Source: Bacteroidales bacterium (GTDB lineage Bacteria > Bacteroidota > Bacteroidia > Bacteroidales > Tenuifilaceae). From it: a DNA stretch of 64,000 bases. The stretch lies in the NCBI GenBank assembly GCA_013376985.1, contig JACABB010000001.1, forward strand, positions 146,145-210,144, in the 5' to 3' direction. Each line of letters opens with the position of its first letter. Position 1 is the stretch's first letter. Under the pieces are notes generated by a model. That model was not told the origin of the DNA, did no database searches, and was given only the letters and a program-made list of their open reading frames with translations. Of this stretch, positions 54,814-63,132 are shown in pieces. Both the position numbers and the translations under genes were made by a program.

Positions 54814-56454
54814 ATGGCTCACGGCAAAGAAACACCTAGGCAAAAAATGATCGGCATGATGTATCTCGTGCTGACCGCTATGCTTGCATTAAACGTAACA
54901 ACAAGTGTTCTTGATGCATTTGCTCTTATAGATAACGGGTTATCCAGAACAACAGCAAACTATCGAATTAAGAACGAAAAACTCTATACTCAATTTGGTA
55001 ATGCTTACGAACTCAATAAAGTTAAGGTGGGCCCATGGAAAACCAAAGCAGATGAGGTTAAAAAAGAAGCGCAAGAAATCATAGATTTCGTTCAAAAAAT
55101 TAAGAAAGAAGTTGTTACTGCAGGAGAGGGACGCGAAGATGCACCTGCAATTAAAGGAAATGAAATATATTGCGATTTTATTGAAAACAAGAGCGACTTG
55201 GATATTGGTGGAAGAATAATGGTTGGGCTTGATAATAATAAAGGTAAAGCATTTGAACTTAAGGATAAAATTAAGCATTTCCGCGAATACCTTGTAGGAA
55301 TTGTTGATAAACAAAAAGCACCTCAACTAATAGAATCAATTAATGGTATTTTAGAAACAAAAGATCCCGAACATAAAGAAGATGGGGAGGTGAATACTTG
55401 GGAAAGTTTACGTTTTGAACACATTCCTTTAATCGCTGTTATTCCCCAACTTACAAAAGTTCAGGTTGATGTATTAAACTGTGAGGCAGAGGTAGTTAAT
55501 TACCTTCTCCAGCAAGTGGGTGCAAACGATTTCAAATTCAACGTATTAAAAGCCACGGTCATCCCTTCTTCTACTTATGTAATTCAAGGAAATGATTTTA
55601 AAGCAGAAGTCTTTTTAGCGGCATCCGATACTACTCAACAACCTAAAATTTTAATATGTAATTACGATTCAATATTCAGCAAAGAGACTGGGGAATACTT
55701 TTACCAACCAAGAAATGTTGAAAGAGAACTCCCAGTTTCAAAATCAGGAAAGGGGCAGTACTCTGTGAAAGGGACAAAAATTGGAAAAAACTTTTGGTCC
55801 GGGTTAATTGAAATGACCGCACCCGATGGCTCAATTACAAGAAAACCCTTTAAACATCAGTATGAAGTTGCTCAACCTAGCGTTGTTGTTTCTCCATCAA
55901 AGATGAATGTGTTTTATTACGGAGTTGATAATCCCGTTGAAATTTCAATCCCAGGGATATCAATGGATAAAATTTCAGCAACAATTAGCAAAGGAATGAT
56001 TAAACCTACTGGAACTGGTTTTATCGTACAACCTGGTTCAGGAACTACAACTTGTGATATTACTGTATACGCTATAGTTGAAGGTACTAAAAGAAATATG
56101 GGTACTAAAACCTTTAGAATAAAACAAGTTCCTCCTCCATTACCCAGAGTTGGTGGGATAACAGGAAGAATTGTTGCCAAAAATGAACTTGCGGCAGCTC
56201 TTGGAGTTGTTGCAGAAATGCCTAAGGATTTCGACTTTGACCTTAAATTTAATGTTGTCAGTTTTACTTTAGCGGCAACTATTCGTGGTTTCAATCAGGA
56301 AGAATCGTCAAAGAATCAACTTTTTACAGAAGGCCAAAAAAGAATCTTAACTAATCTCCAATCGGGAAGTGTTGTTAATATTATAAACATTAAAGCCGTT
56401 GGCCCTGGTGGAGACCAAAGAGATCTTAACGATTTAGTAATTAAGATTAAATAA
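54814..56454 (+). CDS. gldM: Type IX secretion motor protein GldM/PorM
   Basis: The partner of GldL: a 546-residue protein with one N-terminal helix (MMYLVLTAMLALNVTTSVLDAF near 14-35) and a long periplasmic rod of Ig-like domains that carries motor force to the outer membrane. GKETPRQKMIGMMYLVLTAM is the conserved start; the C-terminal part has FRIKQVPPPLPRVGG and ends DLNDLVIKIK. 20 nt after gldL and 14 nt before gldN, so all are in one operon. Confidence 0.96.
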   Translation: MAHGKETPRQKMIGMMYLVLTAMLALNVTTSVLDAFALIDNGLSRTTANYRIKNEKLYTQFGNAYELNKVKVGPWKTKADEVKKEAQEIIDFVQKIKKEVVTAGEGREDAPAIKGNEIYCDFIENKSDLDIGGRIMVGLDNNKGKAFELKDKIKHFREYLVGIVDKQKAPQLIESINGILETKDPEHKEDGEVNTWESLRFEHIPLIAVIPQLTKVQVDVLNCEAEVVNYLLQQVGANDFKFNVLKATVIPSSTYVIQGNDFKAEVFLAASDTTQQPKILICNYDSIFSKETGEYFYQPRNVERELPVSKSGKGQYSVKGTKIGKNFWSGLIEMTAPDGSITRKPFKHQYEVAQPSVVVSPSKMNVFYYGVDNPVEISIPGISMDKISATISKGMIKPTGTGFIVQPGSGTTTCDITVYAIVEGTKRNMGTKTFRIKQVPPPLPRVGGITGRIVAKNELAAALGVVAEMPKDFDFDLKFNVVSFTLAATIRGFNQEESSKNQLFTEGQKRILTNLQSGSVVNIINIKAVGPGGDQRDLNDLVIKIK

Positions 56455-56468
56455 TTGATACACATTAT

Positions 56469-57356
56469 ATGAGAAGAGTAGTAATTTTACTTGCCAGTGC
56501 AGTTTTATTGATTAATTCATTGAGTATTTCTGCACAAGACCAAAAGAAAGAGTCTTTGGTTACGGATGGTGTCTACATACGTGAAACTGTCCCGCAACGT
56601 ATTCCTGTTCCATATCCTCACCTCAGAGAGGCTGACGCAATGTATCACAAACGTATATGGCGTATTATTGACCTAAGAGAAAAAATGAACCATCCATTAT
56701 ATTATCCAACTCAAAGGATGCAAGATAGAATTAGCCTTGTACAAAGGCTAGTAGATGCTATCAAGTATAATGAGATAAGTGCATATGATCCAACCCCAGA
56801 TGATGAGTTTACAACCTTACTATCGTACAACCAAGTTTTAGCGAACTTCGATGCTTTAGATAAAACTAAAACTCAACAAAGTCCAATAACTGGATTAGAT
56901 ACTACTATAACGGTAAAAGGTGAAATTCGCTGGCAAGATGTTAAAGAGTTACTTATTAAAGAGGAGTGGTTTTTTGATAAACAACTTTCATCCATGCAGG
57001 TTAGAATTATTGGAATTTGCCCAATACGTCACTTTTATAGAACCCTTCAAACAGGTGGAGACGAAGAAGCAAACGGCGAATTACAACGTCAACCTTTATT
57101 CTGGGTATATTTCCCCGAAGTAAGAAAGGTTCTTGCAAATACAGCCGTATTCAATGATTTTAACGATGCGCAAAGGATTACATTTGATGATCTTTTCTTT
57201 AAACGTCGTTTTAGCTCATTCATAACTCAAGAAACAAATGTTTATAATAATCGTCGTATTCAGGAATATACTTATGGGGGTATTCCCAATATGCAGGAAT
57301 CCGATAGGATCAAAAACGATTTATTCACATTTGAACACGACCTTTGGGAATATTAA
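56469..57356 (+). CDS. gldN: Type IX secretion ring protein GldN/PorN
   Basis: A 295-residue periplasmic protein with a signal peptide (to about residue 22) that pairs with GldK in the outer-membrane-associated ring. The conserved start DGVYIRETVPQRIPVPYPHLREAD and the segment WRIIDLREKMNHPLYYP are visible, as is QVRIIGICPIRHFYRTLQ in the middle. Last gene of the operon; a strong terminator follows within 10 nt. Confidence 0.96.
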   Translation: MRRVVILLASAVLLINSLSISAQDQKKESLVTDGVYIRETVPQRIPVPYPHLREADAMYHKRIWRIIDLREKMNHPLYYPTQRMQDRISLVQRLVDAIKYNEISAYDPTPDDEFTTLLSYNQVLANFDALDKTKTQQSPITGLDTTITVKGEIRWQDVKELLIKEEWFFDKQLSSMQVRIIGICPIRHFYRTLQTGGDEEANGELQRQPLFWVYFPEVRKVLANTAVFNDFNDAQRITFDDLFFKRRFSSFITQETNVYNNRRIQEYTYGGIPNMQESDRIKNDLFTFEHDLWEY

Positions 57357-57362
57357 AAAAAT

Positions 57363-57397
57363 GAAGAAGCCTCGAAATTCGAGGCTTCTTCGTTTTT
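57363..57397. terminator. Bidirectional terminator of the type IX secretion operon
   Basis: GAAGAAGCCTCG (57363-57374) pairs with CGAGGCTTCTTC (57380-57391) and is followed by GTTTTTC, between the convergent gldN and manC genes. Confidence 0.85.
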
Positions 57398-57411
57398 CAT
57401 AAATTGATATT

Positions 57412-58503
57412 CTAGGTGTACTTTTCTCCCTTTTCGATAAGGACATCACTTACAAACCGCTTTATCTCCTGTTCATCGCTCTTCTTACAGACAAGAAGTA
57501 TATCATCTGATTCAACAACAATGTAATCATCTAAACCTTGAAGTATTACTAACTTATTATCGGGAACATTTACAAGTGTATTCGCTGAATTATAAATCAT
57601 TACATTCTTTCCATTTATTGCATTCTTCTTATCATCTTTATTTGAGTGTGAATATAGAGATCCCCAAGTGCCCAAGTCAGACCAACCAAACTCCGAGCAG
57701 ATTACAAATACATTCTCTGCCTTTTCCATTACTCCATAGTCAATAGAAACATTCCGACATTCTGAATAGGATTTCTCAACACAAGATAATTCATTTTTAG
57801 TTCCGAATTGAGAAGAAATTTCTTTAAAGAGTCCATCCACCTCTGGTAAATGTTTTTCAAATGCACTAATAATAGAACTCAAGGACCAGACAAAAATTCC
57901 AGAGTTCCAATAAAATTCTCCACTATCAACAAATACTTTGGCGAGTTCTAGATTGGGTTTCTCTGTAAATGTTTTAACCTTCTTAAGATTTGGGATGTGT
58001 TTGTCGGCCGTTGCACCAACCTGTATGTAACCATAACCCGTTTCTGGTCGGTTTGGCTTAATTCCAAGTGTAAGTAGTGCATCTTTTTTAGATGCAAAAC
58101 CAACTGCACTATTTATCGTTTCTACAAATTTATCCTCATTCAGAATTAAGTGATCGCTTGGAGCAACTATTACAATTGCATTGGGGTTCTTCTTTTTAAT
58201 TTTATAATTTGCAAATGAAATACAAGGAGCCGTATTTCTTCGCATTGGTTCAAGAATTACCTGTTCTTCCTTAATATTAGGTAACTGCTCTAGCACCAGA
58301 TTCCTGTAAATTTGGCTTGTTACAATAATTATATTCTCGGAAGGGCAAATTCTGCTCATTCTCAAAAATGTTTGTTGTAAAAGTGTTTTTCCTGTTCCTA
58401 AAATATCAATAAACTGTTTTGGTCTTGTCGTCCGACTTAATGGCCAGAATCGGCTTCCAATACCACCAGCCATTATCACACAATGTATATCTCTATTCTC
58501 CAT
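57412..58503 (-). CDS. manC: Mannose-1-phosphate guanylyltransferase
   Basis: Makes GDP-mannose from mannose-1-phosphate and GTP, a precursor of mannose, fucose and similar surface sugars. The 363-residue protein begins with the signature IMAGGIGSRFWPLSRTTRPKQF and has VTSQIYRNLVLEQLP, FTEKPNLELAKVF and YYWNSGIF-like segments (here FYWNSGIFVW). It lacks the C-terminal phosphomannose isomerase domain of AlgA-type enzymes. A minus-strand TACATTTG box (58528-58535) about 25 nt upstream is a plausible promoter. Confidence 0.95.
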   Translation of the reverse strand: MENRDIHCVIMAGGIGSRFWPLSRTTRPKQFIDILGTGKTLLQQTFLRMSRICPSENIIIVTSQIYRNLVLEQLPNIKEEQVILEPMRRNTAPCISFANYKIKKKNPNAIVIVAPSDHLILNEDKFVETINSAVGFASKKDALLTLGIKPNRPETGYGYIQVGATADKHIPNLKKVKTFTEKPNLELAKVFVDSGEFYWNSGIFVWSLSSIISAFEKHLPEVDGLFKEISSQFGTKNELSCVEKSYSECRNVSIDYGVMEKAENVFVICSEFGWSDLGTWGSLYSHSNKDDKKNAINGKNVMIYNSANTLVNVPDNKLVILQGLDDYIVVESDDILLVCKKSDEQEIKRFVSDVLIEKGEKYT

Positions 58504-58674
58504 AATATTGATATGTTAAATTTGACACAAATGTAATAAACATATTTGGGTTAAGAACTCGTTATAAAACATGCCCATTAACTAGTTATTAGTCAGTTTA
58601 TATAAAACAAAATCGTTATAATTTGGCGGTTTAAATATCAACAATGAAAAAACTAAAGTAACTTTACGCTCGTT

Positions 58675-59415
58675 ATGAGACTATTCAATCTAGTTGGTTC
58701 CTATTTTCTTCTTTTGGGTAAGGTATTTGCCAAGCCAGAAAAGAAAATGATTTACTATAAGTTAACTGTAAAAGAGATTGAAAAACTTGGCTTAAACTCT
58801 ATTATTATTGTTGCTATTATCTCCGCCTTTATGGGCGCCGTAATCACTATTCAAACAGCATATAATACAGAAAACCCGTTTTTACCCTCCTACCTAATTG
58901 GCTTAGCTGCTCGTGACAGTATCCTTTTAGAATTCTCTTCAACCATTGTGGGTTTAATTCTTGCAGGAAAAGTTGGTTCAAATATAGCCTCCGAAATTGG
59001 AACAATGAGGGTTACACAACAAATTGATGCACTTGAAGTTATGGGTGTTAACTCGGCCAGTTATCTTATTCTACCAAAGATAATTGCAACCATTCTTTTT
59101 AATCCCTTCCTTACCATGTTAAGTATTGTTGTTGGTATTATAGGGGGTTGGTCTGTTGGAGTTTTTACAGGAGTTGTAACCACACAAGAATATATTAATG
59201 GTATTCAATACGCATTTGTCCCTTATTATATTACATATGCCTTAATAAAGACTGTTGTTTTCGCCTTTTTAATCACTACAATATCCGCTTTTCAGGGATA
59301 TTATGTTGAGGGAGGATCTCTCGAAGTTGGACAAGCAAGTACAAGAGCCGTTGTTGCAAGTAGTGTAGCCATACTCCTTTTCAATCTTATCCTAACCCAA
59401 TTACTTCTTTCATGA
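58675..59415 (+). CDS. mlaE: MlaE-family phospholipid ABC permease
   Basis: A 246-residue inner membrane permease of the Mla-type lipid transporter that moves phospholipids between the membranes. The MlaE family region is visible as IVAIISAFMGAVITIQTAYN, LLEFSSTIVGLILAGKVGSNIASEIGTMRVTQQIDALEVMG and a C-terminal GYYVEGGSLEVGQASTRAVV. The stop overlaps the mlaF start by 4 nt (ATGA). No mlaD, mlaC or mlaB is in the window. Confidence 0.94.
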   Translation: MRLFNLVGSYFLLLGKVFAKPEKKMIYYKLTVKEIEKLGLNSIIIVAIISAFMGAVITIQTAYNTENPFLPSYLIGLAARDSILLEFSSTIVGLILAGKVGSNIASEIGTMRVTQQIDALEVMGVNSASYLILPKIIATILFNPFLTMLSIVVGIIGGWSVGVFTGVVTTQEYINGIQYAFVPYYITYALIKTVVFAFLITTISAFQGYYVEGGSLEVGQASTRAVVASSVAILLFNLILTQLLLS

Positions 59416-60164
59416 TTAGCGTCAATCATATAAATAAATCATTTAACGACCACTCCGTTCTAAAGGACATTAGTGCAACTTTTGAGCAAGGGAAAACCAA
59501 TCTTATTATTGGACAAAGCGGCTCAGGTAAAACAGTGCTTCTTAAATGCTTAGTTGGTCTTTTTGATGTTGACGATGGTGATATTTTTTATGAAGATGTT
59601 CACTTTAATAAAATTGGGTTCAAAGAAAAAAAGGAGATTCGTAAAAAAATTGGAATGCTATTCCAAGGAGGTGCACTTTTTGACTCCTCAACGGTTGAGG
59701 AGAATGTAATGTTTCCTCTTGATATGTTTACCAATATGACCTTTGAGGAAAAACTCGAAAGGGTTAATTCATGCCTAAAGAAGGTGAACATAATTAATTT
59801 CAACCATCTTTTCCCTGCTGAAATTAGCGGGGGAATGCAAAAAAGAGTCGCTATAGCAAGGGCAATAGCCTTAAACCCTAAATTTCTTTTTTGTGATGAA
59901 CCCAACTCTGGTCTTGATCCAAAAACGTCAATTCTTATAGATGAGCTAATTAAGGAGATTACGGAAGAATATAATATTACAACCATAGTTAATACTCATG
60001 ATATGAACTCTGTTATGGGTATTGGCGATAAAATAATTTTTATCTACGAAGGTCAAAAATGGTGGGAAGGTACAAAAGAGGATGTTCTACACAGCGATAA
60101 TAAAGAGTTTAACAGTTTTGTTTTTGCTTCTGCTTTAACCAGAAAAATAAAAGGTATTCTATAA
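59412..60164 (+). CDS. mlaF: MlaF-family phospholipid ABC ATPase
   Basis: The ATP-binding partner of MlaE: 250 residues with Walker A GQSGSGKTVLLKCLVGL, signature EISGGMQKRVAIARAI and Walker B FLFCDEPNSGLDP. Translationally coupled to mlaE. The MlaD substrate-binding protein that usually follows is missing here; its stop lies one base from the convergent FNR-like gene. Confidence 0.94.
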   Translation: MISVNHINKSFNDHSVLKDISATFEQGKTNLIIGQSGSGKTVLLKCLVGLFDVDDGDIFYEDVHFNKIGFKEKKEIRKKIGMLFQGGALFDSSTVEENVMFPLDMFTNMTFEEKLERVNSCLKKVNIINFNHLFPAEISGGMQKRVAIARAIALNPKFLFCDEPNSGLDPKTSILIDELIKEITEEYNITTIVNTHDMNSVMGIGDKIIFIYEGQKWWEGTKEDVLHSDNKEFNSFVFASALTRKIKGIL

Positions 60165-60165
60165 T

Positions 60166-60873
60166 CTATCCGTGATTTTTTATCCATTCTAACTTTTCGG
60201 GCTGTAAAATATCAATCGTAGTCCCCTCGATGGATATTATTTTATCCTTACGAAACTCTGAAAGGATTCTGACTACATTTTCAACTCTCATATCTATTAA
60301 CTCCCCGATCTCTTTCCTTGATATTGGCAGGTTGAACTTAGTGGATTCGTAAACTTCTTTTGAGAATAGATCAAGGATAAAAGCTATTCTACCTCTTAAC
60401 TGACGATTATCAATATCTAACTTTGTATTTAAAAGTAAATCAGATACTTGGCTTATTTTCTGGAGAAGGCTGAATGCAAATTTACCGCTTTCTTGAACAA
60501 GTCTATTTACAAGTTCAAATTCAACTATACAAAACTCTGAATCCTCAATCGCTATAATTGAGTATGGATGAACAGGCGAGGAAAATAAACTTAATAGTCC
60601 AACAAAATCTTTCGGCCTTGCAATTCCTACAAGTTGTTCCTTTCCATCGCTTGAGACCCTGCTTAGCTTTGCCAATCCAACCCTTAAGAAAATAAAATCC
60701 TTAACTTTATCCCCCTGCTTAATGATCACCTCCCCCTTTTTTGCCCTTAAAAGATCTTTGCCTGTTGAAAGCAATTCTAACTGTTCGTTTGAAAGGCAAT
60801 TAAAAACGGTGGATCGAAAACCGCACTCTCCACAAGATTCGCCTAAACATGGTGTTGGCATTTTATCGTTCAT
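60166..60873 (-). CDS. FNR-like Crp/Fnr-family transcription regulator
   Basis: A 235-residue regulator: N-terminal cysteines, cyclic-nucleotide-binding-type sensor fold (about 30-150) and a winged helix-turn-helix (about 175-225, ISRKEIGELIDMRVENVVRILSEFR). The cysteines C9, C14, C17 and C26 resemble the FNR cluster, and C115 in AIEDSEFCIVEFE aligns by motif with FNR Cys122 (ALETSMVCEIPFE), so an oxygen-sensing 4Fe-4S cluster is plausible but not shown. Two FNR-type palindromes lie directly upstream of its start, one overlapping the ATG, suggesting self-control and control of the divergent sqr-like operon. Confidence 0.88.
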   Translation of the reverse strand: MNDKMPTPCLGESCGECGFRSTVFNCLSNEQLELLSTGKDLLRAKKGEVIIKQGDKVKDFIFLRVGLAKLSRVSSDGKEQLVGIARPKDFVGLLSLFSSPVHPYSIIAIEDSEFCIVEFELVNRLVQESGKFAFSLLQKISQVSDLLLNTKLDIDNRQLRGRIAFILDLFSKEVYESTKFNLPISRKEIGELIDMRVENVVRILSEFRKDKIISIEGTTIDILQPEKLEWIKNHG

Positions 60874-60886
60874 TGATATTTATCAA
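60873..60886. promoter_or_regulatory. FNR-type operator 1
   Basis: TTGAT-ATTT-ATCAA is a perfect match to the E. coli FNR box (TTGAT-N4-ATCAA). It overlaps the first base of the regulator start codon and lies 82 nt before the sqr-like ATG. Confidence 0.75.
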
Positions 60887-60888
60887 TC

Positions 60889-60902
60889 TTGATATTTAAC
60901 AA
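60889..60902. promoter_or_regulatory. FNR-type operator 2
   Basis: TTGAT-ATTT-AACAA is the FNR box with one mismatch and repeats the spacer ATTT of operator 1, 16 nt further along. It touches a TTTG-like element (CACCTTTG on the minus strand at 60900-60907) that may be the regulator's own promoter. Confidence 0.65.
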
Positions 60903-60932
60903 AGGTGTTAAATTACTTAATAATTTTAAAAT

Positions 60933-60945
60933 CACAACCTTTGTG
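60933..60945. promoter_or_regulatory. Palindrome with possible -7 box before the sqr-like gene
   Basis: CACAA-CCT-TTGTG is a 5-bp inverted repeat containing AACCTTTG (60936-60943), a near match to TAnnTTTG. If this is the promoter, the FNR boxes would lie roughly 55 and 70 nt upstream of the RNA start, a usual place for an activator. Confidence 0.4.
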
Positions 60946-60968
60946 AAAAGATTAACAATTGCGAGGTT

Positions 60969-62201
60969 ATGAATAAAATTGTAATACTTGGTGCCGGCAC
61001 AGGCGGAACAATCATGGCGAATAGGCTTTATAAGTCATTGTCAAAGAAAGATTGGGAGATAACCATTATCGATAACGATCCGATTCACTACTATCAACCT
61101 GGATTTCTTTTTATTCCCTTTGGAACATATAAAAAGAAGGACGTTCTAAAACCTAAAGCAGACTTTATCCCTAAAGGGGTTAAATTTGTCCTGAATAAGA
61201 TTGACAGGATTGATCCAAAAACTAATAATGTTTTCCTAGATGGCGGAGATGTAATTAGTTACGATTATCTTATCATTACCACGGGTACTCACATTAAACC
61301 CGATGAAACTCCCGGTTTAATGGATAGCCTTTGGAGGAAAAAAATATTTGATTTCTATACACTAGAGGGATCGTTGGCTCTTCATGAGTTCTTTAAAACT
61401 TGGCAAGGCGGTACTCTCGTGTCAAGTATTGCTGAAATGCCTTTCAAATGCCCAGTTGCACCATTAGAGTTTGTTTTTCTTGCCGATGAGTATTTCACAA
61501 AACGTGGAATTAGAGATAAAGTAAAAATTATTTATACAACACCTTTATCTGGAGCCTTTACAAAACCTAAGTGTACTCTTGTCCTTGGGGATCTCCTAAA
61601 AGAAAAAAACATTGAAGTAGTCACTGATTTCTATATTGAACGAATTGATAATGATACCCAAACAATTCATTCATTCGATGGTAGAGAGGTAAAGTTTGAT
61701 GTTCTATCATTTGTGCCGGTTAATATGGGTGCAGACTTCATCTCAAAAAGTGGTTTGGGTGATGATCTAAACTACATACCAACGAATAAGTTTACTCTGC
61801 AAAGCGAACAGTTCGAAAATATTTTTATCCTTGGCGATACTTCTAATATACCTACCTCAAAAGCTGGGGCTGTAGTTCATTTTGCATCAGAAATACTGAC
61901 AGAAAATATGCTTTCAATTTTTAAAGGAGAAACACCTAAAGCACAATTTGATGGTCATGCCAATTGCTTTATTGAAACGGGCTTTGGAAAAGCTGCATTA
62001 ATTGATTTTAACTACGATGTAGAACCTTTACGAGGGGCTTTCCCAATCCCAATTCTTGGTCCAATGAAACTTCTGAAGCCTACAAGAATAAACCATTTTG
62101 GAAAACTTGCTTTTCGTTGGATTTACTGGAACATCCTGCTGAAAGGAAGAGATTTACCAGTAAGCACAAATATGTCGATGAAAGGAAAAATAGTCGATTA
62201 A
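60969..62201 (+). CDS. Sulfide:quinone oxidoreductase-like flavoprotein
   Basis: A 410-residue pyridine-nucleotide-type flavoprotein: FAD site IVILGAGTGGTIMANRL (residues 4-20), DNDPIHYYQPGFLFIPFG (typical of sulfide:quinone oxidoreductases), FKCPVAP with the redox Cys161, LGDTSNIPTSKAGAVVHF (second FAD site), and HANCFIETGFGKAALIDF with Cys333. Two of the three cysteines of classic SQR (128, 160, 356 in Acidithiobacillus) are thus matched; the first is absent. It should oxidise sulfide to polysulfide or persulfide and pass electrons to quinone; type III-like or an FCC-like variant are alternatives. It heads an operon with the DsrC- and DsrE-like genes. Confidence 0.85.
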   Translation: MNKIVILGAGTGGTIMANRLYKSLSKKDWEITIIDNDPIHYYQPGFLFIPFGTYKKKDVLKPKADFIPKGVKFVLNKIDRIDPKTNNVFLDGGDVISYDYLIITTGTHIKPDETPGLMDSLWRKKIFDFYTLEGSLALHEFFKTWQGGTLVSSIAEMPFKCPVAPLEFVFLADEYFTKRGIRDKVKIIYTTPLSGAFTKPKCTLVLGDLLKEKNIEVVTDFYIERIDNDTQTIHSFDGREVKFDVLSFVPVNMGADFISKSGLGDDLNYIPTNKFTLQSEQFENIFILGDTSNIPTSKAGAVVHFASEILTENMLSIFKGETPKAQFDGHANCFIETGFGKAALIDFNYDVEPLRGAFPIPILGPMKLLKPTRINHFGKLAFRWIYWNILLKGRDLPVSTNMSMKGKIVD

Positions 62202-62239
62202 AAAAAATAATTAAAACTCATTAATAAAACTCAATCGTT

Positions 62240-62551
62240 ATGGCAGAAAAAATATTTGCAGGAGTTAGCGTAACCGTTACTGATGAAGGTTACTTAACTA
62301 TTCCATCACAATGGACAAAAGAAATTGCTATTGAAATTGCAAAAGAGGAAGGTCTTACACTCACTGATAAGCATTTTGCAGTAATTGAATACTTAAGAGA
62401 AAGAGTTCTAAAAGGTGAAGCTCTTACTATTCGTTCGATTGGAAAATCGGGTGTTGTGGATACAAAAGGTTTTTATGAACTATTCCCTGGTGCACCTTTA
62501 AAAAAGGCTACCAAGATTGCTGGAGTTGCAAAACCTGTAAGCTGCGTTTAA
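62240..62551 (+). CDS. DsrC/TusE-family sulfur carrier with a single C-terminal cysteine
   Basis: A 103-residue small sulfur-relay protein of the TusE/DsrC/DsvC family. The C-terminal arm AGVAKPVSCV matches the KPxGCV tail, with the persulfide-carrying Cys102 next to last. DsrC proteins that work with DsrAB have a second Cys 11 residues earlier; here that position is Thr91 (KATKIAG where KACKIAG is usual). It should therefore hold a persulfide on one Cys like TusE, and cannot form the intramolecular trisulfide. Encoded between the SQR-like and DsrE-like genes. Confidence 0.92.
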   Translation: MAEKIFAGVSVTVTDEGYLTIPSQWTKEIAIEIAKEEGLTLTDKHFAVIEYLRERVLKGEALTIRSIGKSGVVDTKGFYELFPGAPLKKATKIAGVAKPVSCV

Positions 62552-62576
62552 TACTAACTCATTAAAAACAAAAAAG

Positions 62577-63077
62577 ATGGCAAACTTAGATCATCCAATA
62601 AAAAAAGTAATGATTATTTGCGCTAAAGCAAATATTGAAGATGTATACGCTGCTTTGGTAATGGCAAATGGAGCAGTAATGGAAGGTATCGAAGCAAAAG
62701 TGTTCTTCACTTTCTTTGGGCTTGATGCAATTACTAAAAAACAGATGAAGAAACTTCATACTGCCACAGTAGGCAATCCGGGAATGAGAATGCCCGGCGG
62801 ACTTCCTTTCCCTTCCATTCTCGGTATGTTACCCGGTGTTGAGGCCGGAGTATCTGCAATGATGAAGAGTCAGATGGAAAAACTTGATATTCCTCCTGTT
62901 GATGAATTCCTTGAACTTATTACAGCTGGTGGTGGCGAGATTTATGCTTGTAAACTTGCCGTTGAGATGTTCGGTTTAAAGAAGGAAGATTTCTGTGAGC
63001 ATGTTAAAGATATTATTACCATCGGTCAGTTCTACGAATTGGCTGCTGGAGAGGGAACACAAATCATCTTTACTTAA
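62577..63077 (+). CDS. DsrE-like sulfur-transfer protein (DsrE2-type)
   Basis: A 166-residue protein of the DsrE/DsrF/DrsH-like group, close to DsrE2 sulfur transferases that carry sulfane sulfur between TusA-like donors and other partners. The N-terminal fold VMIICAKANIEDVYAALVMANGA and the conserved AGGGEIYACKLAVEMFGL (Cys125) are visible, with further cysteines at 15 and 140. A hydrophobic Gly/Pro-rich stretch (residues 66-94, MRMPGGLPFPSILGMLPG) may attach it to the membrane. Last gene of the operon; a strong terminator follows. Confidence 0.9.
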   Translation: MANLDHPIKKVMIICAKANIEDVYAALVMANGAVMEGIEAKVFFTFFGLDAITKKQMKKLHTATVGNPGMRMPGGLPFPSILGMLPGVEAGVSAMMKSQMEKLDIPPVDEFLELITAGGGEIYACKLAVEMFGLKKEDFCEHVKDIITIGQFYELAAGEGTQIIFT

Positions 63078-63093
63078 AAATATTTCAAAAATG

Positions 63094-63126
63094 AAAGAGG
63101 GGAATCCTTTGTGACTCCCCTCTTTT
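63094..63126. terminator. Bidirectional terminator of the sulfur operon
   Basis: AAAGAGGGGA (63094-63103) pairs with TCCCCTCTTT (63116-63125) across a 12-nt loop and is followed by T, between convergent genes. Confidence 0.85.
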
Positions 63127-63132
63127 GTGTTT

